Of a stretch of DNA of 45,982 nucleotides, positions 17,743 to 24,388 are shown one piece after another. The DNA comes from an uncultured Eubacteriales bacterium (GTDB lineage: Bacteria > Bacillota > Clostridia > Christensenellales > Aristaeellaceae). Location: the NCBI GenBank assembly GCA_902795275.1, contig CADBKQ010000027.1:1-45982 (forward strand), given 5' to 3'. How positions within the stretch are numbered: the stretch's first letter is position 1; each line of letters starts with the position of its first letter. The position numbers and the translations under genes are program-made. The notes under the pieces are model-generated. The model searched no databases. It saw only the letters and a list, made by a program, of their open reading frames with translations, and was not told the origin of the DNA.

Positions 17743-18350
17743 TCTCCGTATTTCCTTTCACACTCCGCGTACATCATGGCGATCCGCGCCGCCATTTCCT
17801 TGCTGAAGGTCACGCGCCAGCCGTGATTTCCTATGAAATTCAGATATTGCCTTGCCGTCCATTGATGCTCAAAACGAATGCCCGCGATGCGCAGGATGCC
17901 TGACCAGATACGGCTTCCCAGTGTTCCTTTATGCTCCACAAAATTGGGGGCAATGAGCAGCCCGCCGGGCCGCAGCACCCGTTTGATTTCATTCAGCACT
18001 TTTCCCGGATCAGGCACGATGTGCAAAGCATTGGCGATGATCACTGCGTCGAAAGAACCGTTGGCGTATGGCAGGTTCATAGCGTCCGCCACTTCAAAGG
18101 TCAGATTAGGGATAGGTTCGCCCTTCTTCGCCTGGGCGATCATGCCGTCGGAATAGTCCGTGGCAATCATCTTTTTCGTCGCCGGGGCCACGTGCTTTGC
18201 AAGCAATCCGGGGCCTGTGGCGATCTCCAGCACGACCTTGCCCCGGATCATCTCCGGAATCCGGCTATACATAAAATCGTAGATATGCTGATCCGCTTTT
18301 ATGGCCTGTTTATAGATCGGCGCGTATAAGTCCCATATCTTTTTCGTCAT
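17739..18350 (-). CDS. Class I SAM-dependent methyltransferase
   Basis: A 203-residue protein with the Rossmann-type methyltransferase motifs in order: VLEIATGPGLLAKHV (motif I), ATDYSDGMIAQAK (acidic loop), FEVADAMNLPYANGSFDAVI (motifs II-III) and IKRVLRPGGLLIAP (post III). The size and the MNLPY pattern fit the UbiE/Methyltransf_11 group. GAAGGAGC lies 6 bases before the ATG at 18350. The start is 13 bp after the ZIP gene stop and its stop overlaps the next gene, so it belongs to a leftward operon. The substrate is not identifiable. Confidence 0.85.
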   Translation of the reverse strand: MTKKIWDLYAPIYKQAIKADQHIYDFMYSRIPEMIRGKVVLEIATGPGLLAKHVAPATKKMIATDYSDGMIAQAKKGEPIPNLTFEVADAMNLPYANGSFDAVIIANALHIVPDPGKVLNEIKRVLRPGGLLIAPNFVEHKGTLGSRIWSGILRIAGIRFEHQWTARQYLNFIGNHGWRVTFSKEMAARIAMMYAECERKYGE

Positions 18351-18363
18351 GCGAATGCTCCTT

Positions 18364-19146
18364 CTATCCCAGCGCTACATCCAGCGCCATCATCAGGGTA
18401 AAGCCCGCCGCGAACATCAACACGCCTACATTGCTGTGCTCGCCCTCGCTCATTTCCGGGATCAGTTCTTCCACCACCACATACATCATGGCTCCTGCCG
18501 CGAAACTCAGCAGACACGGCATGGCGGGCACGATCAGGGAGGATAAAAGGATGGTCAGCAGCGCGGCGACAGGCTCTACTGCGCCGGACAGCACACCGTC
18601 CAGGAACGCCCGGCCCTTGCCCTTTCCTTCTGCGTGCAGCGGCATGGAAATGATGGCCCCTTCCGGGAAATTCTGAATGGCGATGCCCAAGGACAGGGCC
18701 AGCGCCCCGCCTGCGGTGATCTCCGCCGAGCCGGACAGAAACCCGGCATACACCACCCCCACCGCCATGCCTTCCGGGATGTTGTGAAGCGTAACGGCCA
18801 AAACCATCATGGTGGTCCGGGCCAGCCTGCTTTTCGGGCCCTCCACTTGATTCGCGTTCATGTGCAGGTGCGGAATGACGGAATCCAGCAGCAAGAGAAA
18901 CAGGATGCCGCACCAGAAACCGATCATCGCGGGCAGGAAAGAGAGCTTACCCATGGGCTCCGCCTGCTGCATGGCGGGAATGAGCAGGCTCCAGATAGAA
19001 GCCGCCACCATCACGCCGCTGGCAAAACCGGTCAAAGCCCGCTGAACGCCCCGGGAGAGCGCCTTTTTCATGAAGAATACGCAGGCAGCCCCAGCGGACG
19101 TGCCGACAAATGGGATCAGAAGTCCGATTCCTGTGTCCATGTTCAT
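18364..19146 (-). CDS. ZIP-family metal transporter
   Basis: A 260-residue membrane protein with about eight helices. The paired metal-site motifs of the ZIP family are clear: VTLHNIPEGMAVGV on helix 4 and IAIQNFPEGAIISM on helix 5. The size and absence of a long histidine loop resemble bacterial ZupT/GufA-type zinc or divalent-metal importers. It lies 17 bp after the metallo-hydrolase-like gene and 13 bp before the methyltransferase, all leftward. The metal is not determinable. Confidence 0.88.
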   Translation of the reverse strand: MNMDTGIGLLIPFVGTSAGAACVFFMKKALSRGVQRALTGFASGVMVAASIWSLLIPAMQQAEPMGKLSFLPAMIGFWCGILFLLLLDSVIPHLHMNANQVEGPKSRLARTTMMVLAVTLHNIPEGMAVGVVYAGFLSGSAEITAGGALALSLGIAIQNFPEGAIISMPLHAEGKGKGRAFLDGVLSGAVEPVAALLTILLSSLIVPAMPCLLSFAAGAMMYVVVEELIPEMSEGEHSNVGVLMFAAGFTLMMALDVALG

Positions 19147-19163
19147 TGCGCGTCACCTCGTTT

Positions 19164-19691
19164 TCAGCGGTTTTTCTTTCCCAGCCGGACGGCTCTGGCC
19201 TTTTCTTCCGTATCGTCATCCTCGATGTAGCCATCGTAGGGAGCTTCGGGATCAGAATAATGCCTGGTGAAGGGCTTGCAGATTTCTGCCCGATGGGCAA
19301 AGGCAAAATCCAGAACGTCCGTCCAGCCGGTATGCCCGGTGATGACCGCAATACGGCGATTGCGTCCCCGGATGTTTTCTTCCAGCTTCTTGAGGGACTG
19401 AACGGCCAGCCTGTTATCTTCCGCCAGCGTACTGAGGAAGCTGTACCCGCCGTCCGCCCCGAACCAGATCGTGTCGCCGGTGAAAAGATAGGCATCGTCG
19501 ATCAGATAGACCATATGTCCCCAGGTATGGCCCGGCACCAAGATGCTCTCAAAGAAGATATTGGAAATCCATTCCCGCACGCAGGCCACATGCCCGTCGA
19601 TCCAGCCCGTGTTCAGGGGCTTGAAAATCGCTTTGCCCCGGAAAAGCCTGCTCATGGATTTCTTCTGATGCTCGGAATCTTTTCTTGCCAT
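19164..19691 (-). CDS. Metallo-beta-lactamase-fold protein lacking the HxHxDH motif
   Basis: A 175-residue protein matching the C-terminal two thirds of the fold: VPGHTWGHMVYLIDDAYLF contains the third metal motif histidine, FTGDTIWFG the bridging aspartate and VITGHTGWTD the last histidine. The usual N-terminal HxHxDH block is missing. A good AAGGAGG site stands 8 bases before the ATG at 19691, and an in-frame TGA lies two codons upstream, so translation really starts here. Either the gene lost its 5' part or it makes a reduced protein. Between it and the HTH gene lie 120 bp with no convincing gene, apart from a possible nonapeptide frame MKRGCSCFQ. Confidence 0.6.
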   Translation of the reverse strand: MARKDSEHQKKSMSRLFRGKAIFKPLNTGWIDGHVACVREWISNIFFESILVPGHTWGHMVYLIDDAYLFTGDTIWFGADGGYSFLSTLAEDNRLAVQSLKKLEENIRGRNRRIAVITGHTGWTDVLDFAFAHRAEICKPFTRHYSDPEAPYDGYIEDDDTEEKARAVRLGKKNR

Positions 19692-19811
19692 GGTTCAATC
19701 CTCCTTCAAACAGCCGGTGTTAGACAAATGCCGGATACGGGGCCAATCCAGCGGGCTTTTATTGGAAGCACGAACATCCACGTTTCATTTCCTTCTTGGT
19801 GTTAGTACAGC

Positions 19812-20039
19812 CTAACCATCATTCAAAAAAATAAGACGATCACAAGGACTTTTCTTCGCTCTCCCGCTTTTTTCGCCCGGTTTCTGCTTCTTTGGTTTCA
19901 CCGCATTTTCCGAAACAGCCCAAGAACGACCAAAGCAATCACATCCTGGAATTCGTCCTTCAAGAATATATTGATTGACCCAACGGACAGATACTTCCCA
20001 TCTCTTAACCGTCTCTTGTATCGAAAGATAACCTTTCAA
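19812..20039 (-). CDS. Small excisionase-type helix-turn-helix protein
   Basis: A 75-residue protein. YLSIQETVKRWEVSVRWVNQ followed by GRIPGCDCFGRSWAVSENA is the winged-helix pattern of small excisionase/HTH_17 DNA-binding proteins; the last third is lysine-rich. It starts with TTG at 20039, preceded by GGGAGGT at about 6 bases. Its own promoter is at 20121-20148 and the leader carries a hairpin. Such proteins control recombination or small toxin-type genes. No integrase is present in this window. Confidence 0.75.
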   Translation of the reverse strand: MKGYLSIQETVKRWEVSVRWVNQYILEGRIPGCDCFGRSWAVSENAVKPKKQKPGEKSGRAKKSPCDRLIFLNDG

Positions 20040-20085
20040 ATGAATACCTCCCGTTTTTTGTCTGCCTCAAATAATAAAGTGCTGA

Positions 20086-20148
20086 AGGCGTCTCTCTGAT
20101 TAGACGCCTCTAACGCCTCTATTATATTCTTTTATCAGCAGATATCAA
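20086..20148 (-). promoter_or_regulatory. Promoter and leader hairpin of the HTH gene
   Basis: On the reverse strand TTGATA (20143-20148), a 16-bp spacer and TATAAT (20121-20126) form a strong promoter. Just downstream the transcript holds a doubled AGAGGCGT and then a perfect 8-bp stem AGGCGTCT/AGACGCCT (20086-20093 with 20102-20109, loop 8). It may be an operator for the HTH protein or an attenuator. Confidence 0.65.
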
Positions 20149-20164
20149 GAGGGGAACGAAAATT

Positions 20165-20269
20165 TTACTCTTTAATGCCCATGCCGTTCAGATGATCGTA
20201 TATTTCCCTCGTCAGGTCATGCAGGCTTGATTCTCTGGGATCATCTTGTTTCCATGTTGCGATTCTCAT
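20165..20269 (-). CDS. Tiny hypothetical protein (34 residues)
   Basis: The ATG at 20269 overlaps the stop of the 55-residue gene upstream (ATGA). The predicted product starts MRIATWKQDD, is rich in charged residues and contains a helix-like stretch LHDLTREIYDHLNGMG. There is no recognised family. The overlap, the protein-like composition and the position before the HTH gene support it as real. Confidence 0.5.
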   Translation of the reverse strand: MRIATWKQDDPRESSLHDLTREIYDHLNGMGIKE

Positions 20270-20433
20270 ATAATCTCATACTGAAGCATCTCATACTTCA
20301 GATTCGTTCCTTCGTCAATCTCCACTGGCAGTAGCGCACGCGAAACGAGTAACGGCTCCTCTTCCTTGTCCGTCCTGTTCAGCCACGCATAGTCCCCATC
20401 AATCCGGACGACAGTGTAATACTTCGTTTCCAT
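20266..20433 (-). CDS. Small conserved-type protein (55 residues), DUF3006-like
   Basis: The frame from ATG 20433 encodes YYTVVRIDGDYAWLNRTD, then a stretch ending LVSRALLPVEIDEG and LKYEMLQYEII. The order R-I-x-G-D-Y-A-x-L then L-L-P then E-G resembles the small single-domain DUF3006-like proteins, though here only by eye. No strong ribosome-binding site is seen. The 34-residue gene overlaps its stop by four bases. Function is unknown. Confidence 0.6.
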   Translation of the reverse strand: METKYYTVVRIDGDYAWLNRTDKEEEPLLVSRALLPVEIDEGTNLKYEMLQYEII

Positions 20434-20439
20434 GTTATT

Positions 20440-20537
20440 GCCCCTTCGATAGCCACTTTTTCAGCAACCCAACAAACTGGAATGGCTTTCCCGATGCCAT
20501 GTGCCCCGCCGGTGACAACGGCGGCCTTGCTCGTTAT
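20440..20537 (-). pseudogene. Short-chain dehydrogenase remnant with a lost start codon
   Basis: On the reverse strand the frame reads TSKAAVVTGGAHGIGKAI, the unmistakable Rossmann-fold glycine motif of short-chain dehydrogenases. The expected start triplet is ATA at 20535-20537 instead of ATG and lies inside the stop region of the YciI-like gene. After about 20 residues the similarity fades and the sequence runs into the 55-residue gene. It is a short decayed fragment that probably once followed the YciI-like gene in an overlap. Confidence 0.65.
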
Positions 20538-20824
20538 GCTTTCTCGCCGTTCACGAGAACCACGTTCATGCGCTCAACCTCGATCTTCTGCCACACGCCC
20601 TCCACCACATAAGGCTCATTCTTCAGATACTCATCCAGGGCGGCGCGGTCAGGAAACTCCATCACAAGCGCGGAGCCCTTCATCCTGCCAGCCTCGTCCA
20701 GCAGGCCCCCGGCGCAGATGATTTGTTTGCCCAGGGCTTTCATGCCCTTCAGATGCCGGGGCCGAACCTCCATCCGCTTATCCAGCATACCTTCTCCATC
20801 ATATGCTTTGATCAAGAATTGCAT
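20534..20824 (-). CDS. YciI-like (YCII-related) protein
   Basis: A 96-residue protein of the dimeric ferredoxin-like YCII family: it starts MQFLIKAYDGEGM, has RPRHLKGMKALGKQIICAGG with the family's histidine, then GSALVMEFPDRAALDEYLKNEPYVV. GGAGGCGTCAC precedes the ATG. It is divergent from the MerR-type promoter at 20990, with about 165 bp between. Members often sit with redox genes; the biochemical role is not defined. Confidence 0.85.
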   Translation of the reverse strand: MQFLIKAYDGEGMLDKRMEVRPRHLKGMKALGKQIICAGGLLDEAGRMKGSALVMEFPDRAALDEYLKNEPYVVEGVWQKIEVERMNVVLVNGEKA

Positions 20825-20989
20825 TGTGACGCCTCCTTATGTGTCGCTTTCTTCATCATTATATCAAGGAAGCCAGATGGAAACAAGGCAGCGAGAAATA
20901 AATATTTCTCGTACTCGAAATTACGTTTTCTTTCCTCCCCACTGCCTGAATGTTTTTTGCTTTAGGGGCTCGATTTTGTATTTTAAGGC

Positions 20990-21033
20990 TTGACTTAAAC
21001 TTAACTCTAAGGTATATGATCCAATTATTGGAT
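20990..21033 (+). promoter_or_regulatory. MerR-type promoter with overlapping palindrome, copy 1
   Basis: TTGACT (20990-20995) and TATGAT (21015-21020) are separated by 19 bp, the long spacer used by MerR-family activators, and the spacer carries the imperfect dyad CTTAA..TTAACTCTAAGG. ATCCAATTATTGGAT (21019-21033), two 7-bp arms around one base, overlaps the -10. The same layout recurs at 27252-27295. No MerR gene is in the window, so the activator acts from elsewhere. It would drive the flavodoxin-like gene and probably GH9 and the dehydrogenase. The rest of 20825-20989 holds nothing I can name. Confidence 0.8.
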
Positions 21034-21077
21034 GTATTCGTTCCGGAATTTGATCGGATCGGAAGGAGTGCGGACTA

Positions 21078-21167
21078 ATGGCTTATGCAAACGAACCCAT
21101 GGAATCACACTCATCGCCGCTCGCCGAAGTGATGCGAACAGGAGCGGGTTCCATGATCTTGCGGTAA
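21078..21167 (+). other. Mini reading frame resembling a duplicated gene start
   Basis: After GGAAGGAGTG the ATG at 21078 opens a 29-residue frame starting MAYANEPME. The region from the promoter through GGAGTGC and the ATGGCTTATG start is similar to 27252-27360, where the alpha/beta hydrolase begins MAYENETLG. The frame then ends at 21165-21167. It looks like a duplicated promoter and 5' gene end whose body was lost; it could also act as a leader peptide. Confidence 0.45.
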
Positions 21168-21190
21168 TGGTCGCGGAAGGAGAATGACGA

Positions 21191-21760
21191 ATGAGAAAAA
21201 TAGCTGTGGTATGGTCAAGTCCCAATGAAGACGGTCTGACAGCGTCCGCCAAAGACCAGTTTGTGAAAGGGCTTACGGACGCGGGCGCACAGATCGAGGA
21301 AATCCATCTGAACAAAAAGAAGCTGGAGCATTGCAGGGCCTGCGGCAACGGCTGGGGAACCTGCAATAAAACAGGCGCGTGCGTGATCCGGGATGATTTC
21401 GCGGAGATTTATGGAACGTTAAAGGAAGCGGACGGAATCGTCTGGATCAGCGCGGTGTACTGGTCCGACATGACGGAATGCTTCAAGGCGTTCTTTGACA
21501 GGCTTCGCCGCAGCGACGCCACGCACAACCATTTTCTTGCGGACAAACGTTGCGTGCTGGTTGCCTGCGCGGGCGGAACAGGGCGGGGAACGCTGGAATG
21601 TCTGACCCAGTTGGAACGGGGCCTGACTCATATGGGTATGCGGGCGTATGACCGGATTCCGGTGGTGCGGTACAACAAAGACTACATGCTGCCCGCCCTT
21701 TACGAAGCCGGAAAAACCTACGCCGACCGTCTGGAAAACGGATTTGACATGTACTACTGA
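21191..21760 (+). CDS. Flavodoxin-fold NAD(P)H-dependent oxidoreductase
   Basis: A 189-residue protein with a flavodoxin-like fold: IAVVWSSPNEDGLTAS is the FMN phosphate loop, CRACGNGWGTC.KTGACVIRDDF is the cysteine-rich block common in iron-sulfur-flavoprotein-like NADPH:FMN reductases, and DGIVWISAVYWSDMTECFKAF the second FMN loop. It sits 170 bp after the MerR-type promoter, with GAAGGAGAATGACGA before the ATG. The likely role is quinone, FMN or electrophile reduction under redox or aldehyde stress. Confidence 0.85.
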   Translation: MRKIAVVWSSPNEDGLTASAKDQFVKGLTDAGAQIEEIHLNKKKLEHCRACGNGWGTCNKTGACVIRDDFAEIYGTLKEADGIVWISAVYWSDMTECFKAFFDRLRRSDATHNHFLADKRCVLVACAGGTGRGTLECLTQLERGLTHMGMRAYDRIPVVRYNKDYMLPALYEAGKTYADRLENGFDMYY

Positions 21761-21845
21761 TGAAACCTGCTGGGACTGCGCTTCGCAGAGGACATCCGTC
21801 CCACGATCATTTCATCTTTGAACTATCCTGAAAGGAAGACAGGCC

Positions 21846-23459
21846 ATGGATTCTCCTTCAAAGATTCGGATCAATCAACTGGGCTACGATCCCTATTTGC
21901 CTCAGCGGGTGACGGTGCTGACGAACGGACCTCTGATCCTGCGGGATGAACGCGGCGGAGAAATCCGCAGGTTTGATCATCTGTCGCCTCAATGGGATGA
22001 AGCTTCCGGGGAACAGGTTGCCGCTGTGACGCTTCATCTGTCCGCGCCCGGAACATACTTTTTGGAGGCGGCGGATGAACGGCGTAAGATCACGGTACAT
22101 AAAGAACCCTGGCGCGACGTGACCAACGCGCTCATCAAGGGGCTGTATTATCAGCGCTGCGGCTGTGCGCTGGAAGCAAACCATGCCGGTGCCTACGCCC
22201 ATCCCGCCTGCCATACGGCTCCGGCGGTGGATTGGGAAGACCGGAACAAACGGCAAAAGGTTGTCGGCGGCTGGCACGACGCGGGGGATTATGGCAAGTA
22301 TGTGGGGCCCGGGGCGGTGACCGTGGCACATCTGCTGTACGCCTGGATGCTGTTTCCAAACGGCTGCTCTGACCAACTGAACATCCCGGAATCCGGAAAC
22401 GGCGTGCCGGATATCCTGTACGAAGCCCGGTATGAGCTGGAATGGCTGCTGCAAATGCAGCGCGCGGACGGCGCGTTTCATCACAAGCTCACCAAAGCGC
22501 GCTTCGCCCCCTTCATCATGCCGCAGGAGGATCAAGAGACGGAATATCTGATGCCGGTTTCCTCCTGCGCCACCGGTGCGGCCTGCGCGTGTTTGGCCCT
22601 GGCGTGCCGCGTTTACCGCACTTTCGACGCGCCTTTTGCCAACCGGATGCTGCTTTCCGCCCTGCGGGCATGGGACTGGCTCGGGCGAAACCCGGCTTTC
22701 GTTCCTTTCCAAAATCCCGAAGGCGTGCGCACGGGCCAATACGGCGATCGGAGCGATGCAGACGAGCGTTTCTGGGCCGCCTGTGAATTATTCGCCGCCA
22801 CCCAGGAAGCCCGTTTTCGGGAAGCTGCGGAAGCATCCTATGCCCGCGGACAGCAGTTGACGCAGTTCGGCTGGGCGAACGTAGGCGGCTTAGGCGCGCT
22901 GTGCTGCCTGTTCGATGTAAAAGAAAAGGCCGGGGACATCCTGTACGCGGCATTGAAAAAGGATTATCTTGAGCAGAGCGAAGCATATCTCGCCTTATCC
23001 CAAAAGTCAGGTTACGGCACCGCCCTCGATCCGGCGCGCTATGTATGGGGCAGCATCCTGCCCATCATGAGCCACGCCATGGCCATGATCCTGAACGCGC
23101 TGATCACCGGACAGGAAGACATGCGGGACGCGGCTTTGCTGCAATGGCACTACGCCTTGGGCATGAACGCGCTGGACACCTGTTTTGTCACCGGGTTCGG
23201 GGAAAAGAGCGTCCTCCATCCGCATCATCGGCCTTCCGGCGCGGATGATGTGGAAGCGCCGGTGCCCGGTCTGATTTCCGGCGGGCCCAACAAGCGTTTT
23301 CCCTACACGGCCACCAGAGAAAAGCTGGGAGAGGATACGCCCCCGGCCAAGTATTTTCTGGATGAAACGCCCAGTGCGGATACCAACGAAATCGCCATTT
23401 ACTGGAATTCCCCGGCGATCTTCGTGGGCGCGTATTTGAACAGCCTGACATTGAAATAA
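21846..23459 (+). CDS. Family 9 glycoside hydrolase, cytoplasmic cellodextrinase type
   Basis: A 537-residue protein. Residues 4-85 form the N-terminal Ig-like cellulase domain (IRINQLGYDPYLPQRVTVLT) and the rest an (alpha/alpha)6 barrel. VGGWHDAGDYGKYV contains the catalytic-base aspartates (Asp145 and Asp148), HPHHRPSGAD the conserved histidine block, and Glu515 in SADTNEIAIYWN the expected general acid. There is no signal peptide, dockerin or binding module, so it probably cleaves imported cello-oligosaccharides. TGAAAGGAAG precedes the ATG. It follows the flavodoxin-like gene by 85 bp. Confidence 0.9.
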   Translation: MDSPSKIRINQLGYDPYLPQRVTVLTNGPLILRDERGGEIRRFDHLSPQWDEASGEQVAAVTLHLSAPGTYFLEAADERRKITVHKEPWRDVTNALIKGLYYQRCGCALEANHAGAYAHPACHTAPAVDWEDRNKRQKVVGGWHDAGDYGKYVGPGAVTVAHLLYAWMLFPNGCSDQLNIPESGNGVPDILYEARYELEWLLQMQRADGAFHHKLTKARFAPFIMPQEDQETEYLMPVSSCATGAACACLALACRVYRTFDAPFANRMLLSALRAWDWLGRNPAFVPFQNPEGVRTGQYGDRSDADERFWAACELFAATQEARFREAAEASYARGQQLTQFGWANVGGLGALCCLFDVKEKAGDILYAALKKDYLEQSEAYLALSQKSGYGTALDPARYVWGSILPIMSHAMAMILNALITGQEDMRDAALLQWHYALGMNALDTCFVTGFGEKSVLHPHHRPSGADDVEAPVPGLISGGPNKRFPYTATREKLGEDTPPAKYFLDETPSADTNEIAIYWNSPAIFVGAYLNSLTLK

Positions 23460-23495
23460 ATCCAATTCCCAAGCATCTGAAAGGAGATATGTTCC

Positions 23496-24212
23496 ATGCC
23501 GCAAACCGTTTTGATTACCGGCACAGGCCGGCCTTACGCTTTGGGCTTCAATCTGGTAAGGCGCTATTTGGAAAACGGCGACCGGGTATTCGCCAGCATC
23601 CGCCGCCCATCGGAGGCACTGGAAGCCCTGCAAAAGGAATACCCGGATCAGTTGCATATCCTCACAATGGACATTGCCTCCACAGCCTCGGTGAACGTTG
23701 CCGCAGAGGAAGCCGCCAGATGGACGGATCACATTGATCTCATTATCAACAATGCCACCACTGCTTCGGCGGACACCATGAAGGAGCTGCCTGATTTCGA
23801 TCTGGATCTCATTGCTCCCGCCGTCAATGTGGGAGCGGTGAGGCCTATCCGGGTGGTCAAGGCGTTCCTGCCGCTGCTGAAAAAGAGCGAAATAGGCGCG
23901 TTGGTAGTGAATATTTCCTCGGAGGCGGGCAGCATCGGCAGGTGCTACCGCACCTTCTATCTGGATTACGGTACAGAAAAGGCCGCCCTGAACATGCTCA
24001 CCATGACCCTGCGCAACTATTTCAGGAACGATCCGAACCTGAACATCATCTGCCTCCATCCCGGCTGGATGCGCACCAATCCCGGCAACACCGAAGCGCC
24101 GCTGGACCCCTACGAACACGCGGAAACCCTGCGGCTGCTGTTTGAGACCAAACGCCACGACAAGGACGGCCCCGTGTTCATCACCTATTCCGGGGAAGCT
24201 TATCCCTGGTAA
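23496..24212 (+). CDS. Short-chain dehydrogenase/reductase
   Basis: A 238-residue protein with Rossmann motifs: VLITGTGRPYALGFNLVRRY (a nonstandard glycine loop), DHIDLIINNATTAS in place of NNAG, VVNISSEAGSIG with the catalytic serine and YGTEKAAL for the catalytic Tyr-x-x-x-Lys. LHPGWMRTNPGN matches the usual PGxxxT. AAAGGAGAT precedes the ATG, 36 bp after the GH9 gene. The substrate is unknown. Confidence 0.88.
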   Translation: MPQTVLITGTGRPYALGFNLVRRYLENGDRVFASIRRPSEALEALQKEYPDQLHILTMDIASTASVNVAAEEAARWTDHIDLIINNATTASADTMKELPDFDLDLIAPAVNVGAVRPIRVVKAFLPLLKKSEIGALVVNISSEAGSIGRCYRTFYLDYGTEKAALNMLTMTLRNYFRNDPNLNIICLHPGWMRTNPGNTEAPLDPYEHAETLRLLFETKRHDKDGPVFITYSGEAYPW

Positions 24213-24248
24213 AAATATAACGTCTTCCACAAAAAGGGAAATATGCCC

Positions 24249-24277
24249 TTGCATTGCGGCAAAAAATCAAGTAGAAT
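24249..24277 (+). promoter_or_regulatory. Promoter of the EAL-domain gene
   Basis: TTGCAT (24249-24254), a 17-bp spacer and TAGAAT (24272-24277), followed by a leader of about 105 bases before the ATG at 24389. Confidence 0.6.
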
Positions 24278-24388
24278 GGAATTGATTCGTGAAGGCATCC
24301 CGGCATCAGCGCGAAATGTACCCGCCTTTTTTCTCTGATGCGCACGATGTTTCTATGCGTCCAATGAACCGATAAGGAGCAGTCCCCC

